A stretch of 56,611 nt of DNA from a virus. Of the stretch, positions 9,987-17,538 are shown piece by piece; positions within the stretch are counted from its first letter, which is position 1, and the number at the start of each line of letters is the position of its first letter. Below the pieces are notes generated by a model. That model was given only the letters and a program-made list of their open reading frames with translations. It did no database searches and was not told the DNA's origin. The DNA lies in IMG/VR virus record IMGVR_UViG_3300035698_023821, positions 1 to 56,611 of that record; one strand, given 5' to 3'. Position numbers and translations under genes: made by a program.

Positions 9987-10570
9987 TTATCTCCTTAATC
10001 CTCTTAGAAGGGATAATGCTTTAGCAACCAGAGTTTCATCCCCCTGTGTAGCAGCTTTACTCTCGTATAGTTCCAAACCTGCGATAAATTTGCTGAAACC
10101 GGCCTTGTCACTGAATCCAGCAGCAACAGCCTGAGCCATACGTGCCATTTGCTGACGATGAATGGCGTCTGCTTCATGGAGGAGAAATGCCTTATATCTC
10201 ATATCCATGTTTAGCAATTCATCTTGAGTAAAACGGCCTTGGAAAGTGGAACATATTATGCTTTCTGCTTCACACTTCCCTTTGGCACGTTTTTTGAGTC
10301 GAGCTCCTTAATCTGTTCTTTCGTAACCTCCGTAATATGACGCATAGCAAGTGTGAGTTTGCGGGTATCGGTGTGCTTAAAGTCGTCCTTCTTTGCGCCC
10401 ACAAGAGCAGCAAAAGCTTCCCTCATGGCGCGAGGGTTGGCTCCGCTACCGATAATGGATTCCAGAACCTCACTCTCGATTTTGCTAACGATATAATCTT
10501 TCCCGTCAATGGTGAATTCGATGGGAGTAAAGATTCTCGCTGCTTCTTCGTCAATGTTCTTTCTTGCCAT
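9987..10570 (-). CDS. Tail assembly chaperone, long form made by -1 frameshift (G-T type)
   Basis: Predicted 194 aa fusion: residues 1-94 come from the zero-frame gene at 10570, then translation slips -1 on A AAA AAC at 10295-10289 and continues for 100 codons to 9987. The downstream frame is open through the whole junction (24 codons before the TTG at 10217, where the frame could otherwise only start weakly). In lambda the equivalent gpGT recruits tape measure and tube protein during tail assembly. The gene pair lies immediately before the tape measure gene, the standard place. Confidence 0.85.
10241..10295 (-). promoter_or_regulatory. Programmed -1 frameshift signal
   Basis: The heptamer A AAA AAC occupies 10295-10289 and is exactly in phase (codons TCA AAA AAC of the short chaperone, codons 92-94). 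Both tRNAs can re-pair in the -1 frame. Ten bases downstream GGAAGTG (10279-10273) can pair with CACTTTCC (10248-10241), leaving one bulge, as a possible stimulatory stem. The stem is weak and less certain than the slip site. Confidence 0.8.
10256..10570 (-). CDS. Tail assembly chaperone, short form (G type)
   Basis: 104 aa zero-frame product. It has a beta-like N-terminus (TPIEFTIDGKDYIVSKIESE) and a helical remainder ending in KNVPKGSVKQKA. The size and order (tail tube, chaperone, tape measure) match the short tail chaperone that coats the tape measure protein before tube polymerisation. The TAA at 10258-10256 is bypassed in the fraction of ribosomes that shift. Confidence 0.8.
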   Translation of the reverse strand: MARKNIDEEAARIFTPIEFTIDGKDYIVSKIESEVLESIIGSGANPRAMREAFAALVGAKKDDFKHTDTRKLTLAMRHITEVTKEQIKELDSKNVPKGSVKQKA

Positions 10571-10584
10571 GATTCACCCCTTGT

Positions 10585-11103
10585 TTAAGTTGCCGAACGA
10601 TATACGATACCGGTAGTTGCATCCGGGAAACACTTGAATATGGTATTGAACACGCGCTGACCTTCGCCATCATATACGACTTCCATGTCCACGTTCGGGT
10701 ATGCGTGGTCTGCATACCACCAATGCCCGTTGTTTGGGTCAGGAACACCGTCGACGATTGGTTTGAGGATGAGTGTATGAGAATTGTCATACTCACTCCT
10801 GCCGACTTCTACGCTGGGAATAGCTTTAAAGCCGCTACCTGATGTGGACGCGCCCGGAATGACGATTGCAAGGTTCGCAAGTGATATTCGTGTGAAGGGC
10901 ACTATAACCTCGGTGGGTCCATATCCAGTGATGATGGTATCTACAGGTGTTGTTCCGTGACTTGATTCGCCCACGTCTGAACTCGTGGAGGATGTGCGCC
11001 ATGACACGCTTTCAAAATAGGGGCCGAGTAAAGCAGGTGTCGCTCCATACCAAACCTCGCATGGGCCCTTGTCTCTTAATGGTCCCATTACCATTGCATT
11101 CAT
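10585..11103 (-). CDS. Major tail tube protein
   Basis: 172 aa, beta-rich. It is placed directly upstream of the chaperone/tape measure genes and directly downstream of the neck genes, where siphoviruses encode the tail tube subunit. It includes WYGATPALLGPYFESVSWRT early and a W-W-Y aromatic patch near residue 128. Start at 11103 overlaps the previous stop as TAATG with GGAG 8 nt upstream. Expected to polymerise as hexameric rings. Confidence 0.75.
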   Translation of the reverse strand: MNAMVMGPLRDKGPCEVWYGATPALLGPYFESVSWRTSSTSSDVGESSHGTTPVDTIITGYGPTEVIVPFTRISLANLAIVIPGASTSGSGFKAIPSVEVGRSEYDNSHTLILKPIVDGVPDPNNGHWWYADHAYPNVDMEVVYDGEGQRVFNTIFKCFPDATTGIVYRSAT

Positions 11104-11540
11104 TAGGGTATCTCCTCTGTGTTACAGTATAAGTAAAGCACCACCTCTGGCCGGTGTTTGTCGTCCGGTCCAATGGATGCCGGTTCTGTTGCTTCGATGT
11201 TGACAAGATATTTGGTTCCACTACCTATCTGGAGCTCGATTTGGAAATCTCCATGAAGAGCAGTGTGGATTGACTCTGCTACATCCCGTGCGGAGAAGTA
11301 ATCATTGATTGCTCCCCGGCACACAATGCGAAATGTTTTCTTTACCTGTTTGCCAATAATCACGTCCGTTGAAGAGTTTCTCCCATAGACGTTCTCTGTT
11401 GGGTCAGGAATAGGCTCCTCCACGACTGTCGAAATAACAGGCAGGTCTGGACGGCGACCCATGAATAGATTCCGGCTTGTTCCCGACGTGGAGAGCGAGG
11501 CGACCTGTGCCCCGATGTATTTTGTGATTTCCTTAATCAT
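11103..11540 (-). CDS. Tail terminator / minor capsid-type neck protein
   Basis: 145 aa alpha/beta protein with the layout of tail terminator proteins: N-terminal helix (EITKYIGAQVASL), a beta strand pair (KKTFRIVCRG), a helix (ARDVAESIHTAL) and C-terminal strands ending in VVLYLYC. These form the ring that stops tube growth and docks the tail to the neck. It lies between the HK97 gp10-like and tail tube genes, the expected slot. Confidence 0.65.
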   Translation of the reverse strand: MIKEITKYIGAQVASLSTSGTSRNLFMGRRPDLPVISTVVEEPIPDPTENVYGRNSSTDVIIGKQVKKTFRIVCRGAINDYFSARDVAESIHTALHGDFQIELQIGSGTKYLVNIEATEPASIGPDDKHRPEVVLYLYCNTEEIP

Positions 11541-12037
11541 ACTCGTACCTTTTTCATTTCATCAACAACTATTTTTCCATACTTGTTTCTAAATTGGACA
11601 AGCTTCTTTAACACGTAGAACCTTCCTGCACTTGGTTCGGATTTGTTCTCAAACTTCTCGTGCTGGATAGTTGCATAGGGAGCATTCACTACCAGAAGAG
11701 CTTCCTCACCCTTTCTATATTTCGGTTCCGTATTCTTTCTCTGTTGGAAAAGTGGAATACCATACCTGGATGCTGCAACCAGAACTTTGTTCACGAATAC
11801 GGTTATGCTGCCTCGAAGGGCTGATGTGAGAATAGGCGCCGTGGGAATTTCCGACACGATGTCCTTCATAAGCTCTGTCCACGCGAGCCCAAGACCTTTT
11901 CTCAATCCGATGATTGCAGACTTTAGCATGAACTTGTCGAGTTTGGGCTCAAAGTCGCTCGTATCGAGTTCTACGGACATACCGCGGTGAAAGCCCTTCT
12001 GGTCGAAGTTTCCATAGTGGAATTTTTTAAGCAACAT
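11537..12037 (-). CDS. Neck protein, HK97 gp10-like
   Basis: About 166 aa. A basic helical N-terminus is followed by LRGSITVFVNKVLVAASRYG and NAPYATIQHEKFENKS, the pattern of HK97 gp10-type head-tail joining proteins (Y-A-x-x-x-E-x). An upstream in-frame ATG at 12106 exists, but 12037 is preferred: it has GGAGG just upstream and overlaps the preceding gene by 11 bases rather than 80. Confidence 0.65.
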   Translation of the reverse strand: MLLKKFHYGNFDQKGFHRGMSVELDTSDFEPKLDKFMLKSAIIGLRKGLGLAWTELMKDIVSEIPTAPILTSALRGSITVFVNKVLVAASRYGIPLFQQRKNTEPKYRKGEEALLVVNAPYATIQHEKFENKSEPSAGRFYVLKKLVQFRNKYGKIVVDEMKKVRV

Positions 12038-12362
12038 ACACCTCCAGGAAGCGGGTGGAGAAATCCGCCTGTTTACCAATGCTGATAATGGCGTGGTCGA
12101 TACCATCGAAGGTTACTACATCCTCGTAGGCGATGGTGTTCCGGATTCTCGTACTGAAAGCACTCCTCACTATTGTTCTCACCTGCATAGCCACTTTTGC
12201 CATACTGATAACGGTTTCTCCCGCAAGGTTAGTTACTTGCCGATTCTTGTAGTCGATTCGTGCCTTGACAGTGAGCTCCGTCCTTGTACCCGGAGTTCCG
12301 TACTCATCCTCTCCCTTATACTGTTTCAGCGTGATGCTCTCTGTAAGATATGCACCTATCAT
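12027..12362 (-). CDS. Head closure / head-tail joining protein
   Basis: About 111 aa, predicted beta-barrel. It has ESITLKQYKGEDEYGTPGTR near the N-terminus and VVTFDGIDHAIISIGKQAD near the C-terminus. Head-closure proteins of the SPP1 gp16 type are of this size and fold and sit in this order between connector and tail terminator genes. ATG 12362 is chosen over GTG 12368 because AAAGG lies 6 nt upstream. Confidence 0.6.
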   Translation of the reverse strand: MIGAYLTESITLKQYKGEDEYGTPGTRTELTVKARIDYKNRQVTNLAGETVISMAKVAMQVRTIVRSAFSTRIRNTIAYEDVVTFDGIDHAIISIGKQADFSTRFLEVYVA

Positions 12363-12364
12363 AA

Positions 12365-12529
12365 TCACCCTTTGTATCCTGCTGCATGAGCTGCTTGACC
12401 TTGTTTGCCCGCTTTCGACCTTGCTTCTCTCCTGCCTGCTATATCACCAAGAGTATAGGTGTAGCACTTTCCACTACTTCCCCACTTAAAGCCTGGCTTG
12501 CCCCCAGAACTGCAACGTATTACTGGCAT
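12365..12529 (-). CDS. Small basic structural-module protein
   Basis: 54 aa: begins MPVIRCSSGGKPGFKWG, then KCYTYTLGD and an Arg/Lys/Ala-rich tail. Glycine and basic residues dominate; two cysteines lie at positions 6 and 18. Start is set by AAGGAGAACC directly before ATG 12529. Function unknown. It ends overlapping the head-closure gene and is co-transcribed with the neck genes. Confidence 0.6.
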   Translation of the reverse strand: MPVIRCSSGGKPGFKWGSSGKCYTYTLGDIAGRREARSKAGKQGQAAHAAGYKG

Positions 12530-12537
12530 GGTTCTCC

Positions 12538-13104
12538 TTAGTCCGGTTCGTGGCAATGTGTTCGTAGATGTATTTCCAATGTTGCATTCGCCGTCTCACA
12601 CATCATACGATAATAGAGATATTCTCCTGATGGTATATGGGCTGCCCTTACAGTAGCCCTATTGGTCGCTCCTACTTTGGTGTTTCCCGCTATGAGACGC
12701 ATACGGGTAATCATGGTACGTGCATCCCCGTAGGCAAGTTCGAGATAATAAATTTTGTCCTTAATTGAGGCATCCTCCAAAACTATTGCTGAAATATGCC
12801 TGTCCCATGTGAGATGCCCTGTAAAAATCTCGCTAAAATGTACCCCATTATTATCTTCTACTCTCGACCACAAGCCGAATGTGTTGGCAACTTCACCGGC
12901 TGCCAGAGTCAAGGGTACACCGGAATTGGTAGGAAATATCCTTGTATTGTGGTGGAACTCCCGTTCAATTTCCTTGTCTACATCGCTGATACTTGTTTCA
13001 CTGTTATCAACAGCGGTAGCGGTATTTGTGACGGTACTATAGGTATTGTCGATATTAGTAACAGTATCCTGTGTCAGAACCACGCTTGCACCTAAATCTA
13101 TCAT
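12538..13104 (-). CDS. Structural protein of the neck region
   Basis: 188 aa, beta-rich, not recognised as a named family. The N-terminus is Thr/Asn/Asp-rich (residues 10-45). The centre has FGLWSRVEDNNGVHFSEIF and AIVLEDASIKDKIYYLELAY, and cysteines lie near the end. ATG 13104 follows a GGGGAAC site. Located between a 135 aa beta protein and the small basic gene. Likely a virion protein by position and composition. Confidence 0.55.
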   Translation of the reverse strand: MIDLGASVVLTQDTVTNIDNTYSTVTNTATAVDNSETSISDVDKEIEREFHHNTRIFPTNSGVPLTLAAGEVANTFGLWSRVEDNNGVHFSEIFTGHLTWDRHISAIVLEDASIKDKIYYLELAYGDARTMITRMRLIAGNTKVGATNRATVRAAHIPSGEYLYYRMMCETANATLEIHLRTHCHEPD

Positions 13105-13114
13105 AACGTTCCCC

Positions 13115-13522
13115 TTATGACGCCACTGCAAAAAACGCTTGTATTGACGCTACCGCTACCGCAGAGCCGGATATGAGAGTTGCATCCACGAATATCCGAA
13201 CGTAGCCGGGACACGCACCCGGAAATCTGATTAGTGTTGTCCTGTTCGTAATAATGGTAGTAATTACATTGGTTGCACTGAGGTTATCATAACCGGTATC
13301 GTCCAGACTACCCTCCACTGTTACTGCTATTGAATCCCCCTCCAATAGACCAGTAGTATCTACCTGCAACCACATATCTCTACAGAAAGCGGTGAACATT
13401 ACCTCCGTATACCCTGTTGCGAGCAGAGGCACTGTGATGGGCTTGACACCTGTTCCATCTTCCGTACCTATTGGCATTTCCTGGTACTGCCTGCCACCAT
13501 ATACCTGACCTACATTAATCAT
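13115..13522 (-). CDS. Structural protein, possible decoration or neck component
   Basis: 135 aa, mostly beta-strands with alternating Val/Thr (TEVMFTAFCRDMWLQVDTTG, SIAVTVEGSLDDTGY). It resembles single-domain jelly-roll or Ig-like virion proteins, without a diagnostic motif. It lies between the adaptor gene and the 188 aa gene, all with GGAGG-type sites. Role inferred from neighbourhood only. Confidence 0.55.
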   Translation of the reverse strand: MINVGQVYGGRQYQEMPIGTEDGTGVKPITVPLLATGYTEVMFTAFCRDMWLQVDTTGLLEGDSIAVTVEGSLDDTGYDNLSATNVITTIITNRTTLIRFPGACPGYVRIFVDATLISGSAVAVASIQAFFAVAS

Positions 13523-13534
13523 TTTGCTTCCTCC

Positions 13535-13996
13535 TTAGTCGTCTCTGTCTAAGTTAGTTACCGCATCATGGCTCGTGAGTTGCTCCTCATCCCGCTCTAT
13601 GTCGAAAATGCGAATGGGTTTCTGGTCGAGGTATGCATCTGCCATGTCTGCTACCACTGGCGGGATAGGGATACCAGCGACTGATAGATACTTTTCCTTA
13701 ACTATGCCCGCTTCACTCACTCCCTGGGCTTGGATTCCCATGCGCAAATCAATATCCGGCTGGTGCTGGAGAAGGAAGAGCGCCATCTCGCATTGCAAGT
13801 CTTTCATTCCCTGCACTATAGTAGTTGGGAAGGAAAACTTTGGAGTGCCCTTCAACCACTTGTACGCAGTTATGAGAGAGGGAACATTATCATCCCCGCC
13901 ATCAGTCCAGTAGCTTCTCGCTCCTACCCGTTCGGACATATAGGCATCTGCTTCCGCCTCGGTAACCCAACTGTTAGTGCCTACTGTAATTGCCAT
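13535..13996 (-). CDS. Head-tail adaptor (DnaT-like fold family)
   Basis: 153 aa. It opens with MAITVGTNSWVTEAEADAYM, the hallmark start of a phage connector/adaptor family annotated as DnaT-like or head-tail connector. A helix bundle follows (ITAYKWLKG, CEMALFLLQ). Adaptors form the dodecameric ring under the portal. It sits at the start of the neck block. Good family match by N-terminal motif. Confidence 0.7.
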   Translation of the reverse strand: MAITVGTNSWVTEAEADAYMSERVGARSYWTDGGDDNVPSLITAYKWLKGTPKFSFPTTIVQGMKDLQCEMALFLLQHQPDIDLRMGIQAQGVSEAGIVKEKYLSVAGIPIPPVVADMADAYLDQKPIRIFDIERDEEQLTSHDAVTNLDRDD

Positions 13997-14005
13997 CCCT
14001 GCCTC

Positions 14006-14353
14006 CTACCTGTTATATGCGCGAATGCGGTTAAAATCGAATTCGAGAATTGCTCCCGTACTCAGTGTTGCGAGTATTCTCAGGTGGTACTTTCCCACGC
14101 CGCTCGTTGCCGGATACTTTAGATTTACGGTAGCAACATTGGCGCTAACGCTCGAACTCGCTACTATTTCGCTCGTTACTACTGCGCCTGCTTGAGTATG
14201 TGCAGTTACCACAATGGAGGAAACAGTGGCTCCATACGGTATTGCCCCATCGTTAGCTGTAGCTGACGTACAGGGAGTGAGGGCAAACGCGTATGGGACA
14301 GTTGCATCACCCGGTTGGAGAATAATGTTTTCCGTACCTTTAAAGTCTGGCAT
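14006..14353 (-). CDS. Ig-like structural protein
   Basis: 115 aa, predicted all-beta. It shows paired strands VSSIVVTAHTQAGAVVT and VATVNLKYPATSG, ending ILEFDFNRIRAYN. Immunoglobulin-like single-domain proteins of this kind decorate capsids or neck parts. A second, similar-sized beta protein follows. Assignment by composition and position. Confidence 0.5.
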   Translation of the reverse strand: MPDFKGTENIILQPGDATVPYAFALTPCTSATANDGAIPYGATVSSIVVTAHTQAGAVVTSEIVASSSVSANVATVNLKYPATSGVGKYHLRILATLSTGAILEFDFNRIRAYNR

Positions 14354-14361
14354 ATTACCCC

Positions 14362-14784
14362 CTACTCAGGAATATCGAAGTTCAATGTTGTCGGCTCGAA
14401 CGTAACAGTGTTGCCATTGGCTACTGTATTTACGCCGAAATTCTCAGCGCAGTAGAGCTTAGTACTGACTGCGCCCCTGATGCCCCAACCGTAAATAGTA
14501 AGCGCCCCTGTTATTGTCCAAACTATCCCCGTACCGGAGTTATAAATACTTGCGACTGGATCAGCGGCTGTAGCTGCCGTCCATGTAGCTTTGGTCAGAG
14601 TAACCTTTTCTCCACCGTTGGTCGTGATTGCTGTCAAATCGGCATTGACAGAAGCATCCGTGACTGTAGCATCGTTTGAGAAAAGGAATATTTCCTTATC
14701 CTCTGGGGTAGCATTGTCTAACAGAAGCGCATCCGCAGCTTCCTGCAACCCCTCTATACACCATTGTGGTCCGCTAATGGCCAT
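14362..14784 (-). CDS. Structural protein of the head/neck region
   Basis: 140 aa. A short helix (EAADALLLDNATPEDK) is followed by beta-rich sequence with IVWTITGALTIYGWGIRG in the centre. The pattern resembles small phage proteins annotated as minor capsid or head-fibre components. No motif identifies a function. It is separated by 2 bases from the repeat protein gene. Confidence 0.5.
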   Translation of the reverse strand: MAISGPQWCIEGLQEAADALLLDNATPEDKEIFLFSNDATVTDASVNADLTAITTNGGEKVTLTKATWTAATAADPVASIYNSGTGIVWTITGALTIYGWGIRGAVSTKLYCAENFGVNTVANGNTVTFEPTTLNFDIPE

Positions 14785-14786
14785 GA

Positions 14787-15449
14787 TTAGTCTCCTCGAT
14801 TGTAGGTTATTCTGAAGTTTTTGTTTCTCCCAATATGCCTATATTCTTTGTTCTCAGAAGTAAGATAAAATAATCTGTCTTTCGCATTATAGGTCAGTAC
14901 AGGGCTATCCAATCCTGTGATTGCCATGACTACTTCCGCGTTCATGTTCAGGATTGCAGAAAGCGGGAAGGTTAAGCCCTTGCCTATGCTGGATTCCATC
15001 TCCAGAGTTACACTAACTGATTTCTTTAGTCCTAATTGGGACAGAGTTATTGCGGTTTCAACCTCTACCAATGCTGAGAGAGGAAAGGTCAGTTTTCTTA
15101 TTGTGCTTGTTTCCATCTCCAAAACTGCGGATAATGGCATCTTATGTCCCCTGCCTATGACCGATTCAAACTCAATAGTGGTGGCTAAAGGCAATTTCAG
15201 ATGCCTTGTCAGGGCAATTTCCATCTCTAACGTGGCGGATAATGGGAGTTTTAACTTCCGTGTCATACTTGCTTCCATTTCCAGAGTTGAAGACATGGGA
15301 TATTTTGTCTTTCTTGTCAAGGTAGCTTCCACTTCCAGTGTTACGGCTAAAGTTTTGGAAACATTAGGAAACCCGGATGCTCTCTGGATAGCACCAATAT
15401 CCCTGCCGCCGCGTTGCTCTGCCCCAATATCTCTGTTTGTAGTTGCCAT
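14787..15449 (-). CDS. Protein with eight ~18-residue tandem repeats
   Basis: 220 aa. After an N-terminus containing two copies of RDIGA (residues ~6-20) come about eight units of 18 residues on the plan LKLPLSATLEMEIALTRH, for example TKYPMSSTLEMEASMTRK and HKMPLSAVLEMETSTIRK. Hydrophobic and acidic residues alternate, which suggests stacked beta-hairpins. A unique C-terminal ~45 residues follows (LTYNAKDRLFYLTSENKEY). It sits with virion genes and next to a beta-helix protein; likely a fibrous virion component. Not a recognised family to me. Confidence 0.65.
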   Translation of the reverse strand: MATTNRDIGAEQRGGRDIGAIQRASGFPNVSKTLAVTLEVEATLTRKTKYPMSSTLEMEASMTRKLKLPLSATLEMEIALTRHLKLPLATTIEFESVIGRGHKMPLSAVLEMETSTIRKLTFPLSALVEVETAITLSQLGLKKSVSVTLEMESSIGKGLTFPLSAILNMNAEVVMAITGLDSPVLTYNAKDRLFYLTSENKEYRHIGRNKNFRITYNRGD

Positions 15450-16484
15450 TTACCAAATCCCCGCATCAATACCGGCGACAAGACAGGGTGAAGTAGCCTG
15501 TAACCCAAAGTCTTCACTACCATCAACTTCACTCACAAATTCCGGGTCAGCCAATACATGCCCTGTTCCCGGAGATGTGCCGCCATTTATGTCGATTACT
15601 CCACCCGTGTTATTGTGATAGCAATTATTCTTTATGTTGTAAAAAGCATTTATGGAACCGGTATTGGTATTAATTGCAAATCCGCCATTCGAGCGAAAGA
15701 TACTATTATCTATTTCTATTGCGCCTCTACTCGCATGGAAAGCTAATCCATCTCCTGTATTACCGAAAAACACACTTCCTCTGACGATTGGTCCAATATA
15801 CCCGGCACCCCCAAGCTCATAATTTGCTCCATCACCACCATTATCATAGATAAGCGTATCAATTAATTCAGGTCTGGCGTGATAAGTGCCTACGGAAGCA
15901 CCGTCGTGTATTCCATGCGAACTATTATCATGTACACTGCATCGAATTAACTTAAACCTGCCTCTCGCAGCAGAATTGACAGCTAAACCACAACCACCAG
16001 TGCTTCCATTTATTTCACATTTAACAAATATAATCCTGCCTGCCGTACTGGTCATATAAAAGCCATGGGATGTAGAAGAATCAATTTGACAGTTTTCCAG
16101 TTTGAGAAGAGCAGCTTGGTCACAGAAAATGTTGTATTGAGTTGCCGCAGTAATTCTTAAATTCTCTAACCACGTATACATGACAATACCAATGTCGAGC
16201 AGATCATCACCACCACCAAGACCGGAGCCGGAAATAGTGGCAACCGTTCCATCATCTGAGCCGTCTGCATTTGCTCCTCTGATTATATTCGGTGTAAGCA
16301 ATGCGCTGGCGTTTACATCAAAGTCAATGGTAGCTGCCGGAGTATATACACCGGTATTCATTACAAGCCCTAAATCGGGAGCCGTTCCATCCACGGCGTC
16401 TGCCAACTCTTGGAGTGTGAATGGGTCTACAATGCTTCCTACTCCACCACCACCAGCATTGTGAGATGAATAATAAGTTGCCAC
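15450..16484 (-). CDS. Right-handed beta-helix protein (tailspike or head-fibre like)
   Basis: 344 aa with the rung pattern of parallel beta-helix/pectate-lyase-like proteins: repeated NCQIDSSTSHGFYM, KCEINGSTGGCGLAV, RCSVHDNSSHGIHDG, NSIFRSNGGFAIN. The N-terminus has a glycine run then FTLQELADAVDG, common in bacterial and phage beta-helix modules. Such proteins bind or cleave polysaccharide, or decorate the head. Its place beside the sugar cassette is notable. The stop directly precedes the repeat gene start. Confidence 0.75.
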   Translation of the reverse strand: MATYYSSHNAGGGGVGSIVDPFTLQELADAVDGTAPDLGLVMNTGVYTPAATIDFDVNASALLTPNIIRGANADGSDDGTVATISGSGLGGGDDLLDIGIVMYTWLENLRITAATQYNIFCDQAALLKLENCQIDSSTSHGFYMTSTAGRIIFVKCEINGSTGGCGLAVNSAARGRFKLIRCSVHDNSSHGIHDGASVGTYHARPELIDTLIYDNGGDGANYELGGAGYIGPIVRGSVFFGNTGDGLAFHASRGAIEIDNSIFRSNGGFAINTNTGSINAFYNIKNNCYHNNTGGVIDINGGTSPGTGHVLADPEFVSEVDGSEDFGLQATSPCLVAGIDAGIW

Positions 16485-16487
16485 TTC

Positions 16488-16805
16488 TTACCTCATTGGA
16501 TTAACAGCAGGTTTGAGAGCGGTATTGAGTTTTGCGTTTCCGCCCGCTTCGTAATCGGTAACAAACTCCTGTAACCGTGTAATTACATTGACTGCATCTG
16601 CCCCTGTAATGACTGTCCGACCATCTTTATCACTATTATCGGCAATCGTACCTATCGTATTCGGAATGAGCTTCACGCCCCCGATAGCGTGCCATTCAGC
16701 AACAACCATCACTGCCAGATTATAGAGCTGTGCCAGTGCATCCGCCGCCGGACGGATTTTCTCATTACTAAACTTTACTGCCTGTGGTGTTTCAATAGCT
16801 GCCAT
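16488..16805 (-). CDS. Small helical structural-module protein
   Basis: 105 aa: helices IRPAADALAQLYNLAVMVVAE, then a loop with DKDGRTVITGADAVNVITRL and a C-terminal tail. It is the first gene of the tail-side block after the sugar cassette, with GGAGAACACC before ATG 16805. Related small proteins are common near capsid genes, but the function is not known to me. Confidence 0.55.
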   Translation of the reverse strand: MAAIETPQAVKFSNEKIRPAADALAQLYNLAVMVVAEWHAIGGVKLIPNTIGTIADNSDKDGRTVITGADAVNVITRLQEFVTDYEAGGNAKLNTALKPAVNPMR

Positions 16806-16815
16806 GGTGTTCTCC

Positions 16816-17538
16816 TTATGTATAGTTATGCAGTTCTTCGTATCTGATTTTCTTTATATTTTCCAAATAACTATTTGGCGAACAATTCAATAGCCTGGTG
16901 CCGGAGCCGTTCATTTTTTTCAATACCGCGGGGAAGTGCGCATTGAACCTTATTGTATCCCTTACTATTCCCACACCTCTGCCATCATTATACTTTTCAG
17001 GATTGTAGTAGGATTCTACTATGGCATCCCTATTGCCTTGCACACAACCGTCTGCGCCGAAAAGTATTATTGTTTTCGCTCCTTCTTCTGCCAGTATGGG
17101 AAGGAGGAACAAAACGGAGTTCAGATTACGCGGCGGAGTTATATCCAGCCAAATCTTCTCTCTGAAACGTTCAAGAAAACGTACTCCCCGCTGCTCGTTG
17201 TAGAGTCGCAACGCCGGTGGGTGTGTGAGTAGCATGTTTCTTTCTTTTCTCATAAGGAACTCATTAACTGCCGGCATTCTCTCCTGGATGTTTTGTGGAG
17301 ATGACGCCCAAAGTAGTGAGATTCTCTCACCTATTTTTGACAAGATACGCTCTTCCATTATAGTAAAGTAGTTCACGCTCGCGTAACATATTCGCTTTCC
17401 CTTAAACTGTAATATATACTGCTCCAATTGCTTGATTGATTTCCCGTGAAGGAGAACAAATACCGGACGGTTATCAATAATGTCAGTTACCCTGCCCATA
17501 GGTTTTACCAATTCTGTTACATTATCTTTCTCATACAT
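16816..17538 (-). CDS. Maf/GT42-like glycosyltransferase-type protein
   Basis: 240 aa Rossmann-like protein. It starts with VFVLLHGKSIKQLEQYI, in the place of the G-x-G-P-S-L loop of Maf/MptE-like (DUF115) and CstI/II-like (GT42) proteins, and has ILFGADGC near residue 170 and NAHFPAVLKK near 205. A similar domain is fused in the gene at 25329. Given neuA and neuB in the same operon, transfer of a CMP-activated nonulosonic acid is a reasonable but unproven role. ATG 17538 overlaps the previous stop (ATGA). Last gene of the cassette. Confidence 0.5.
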   Translation of the reverse strand: MYEKDNVTELVKPMGRVTDIIDNRPVFVLLHGKSIKQLEQYILQFKGKRICYASVNYFTIMEERILSKIGERISLLWASSPQNIQERMPAVNEFLMRKERNMLLTHPPALRLYNEQRGVRFLERFREKIWLDITPPRNLNSVLFLLPILAEEGAKTIILFGADGCVQGNRDAIVESYYNPEKYNDGRGVGIVRDTIRFNAHFPAVLKKMNGSGTRLLNCSPNSYLENIKKIRYEELHNYT

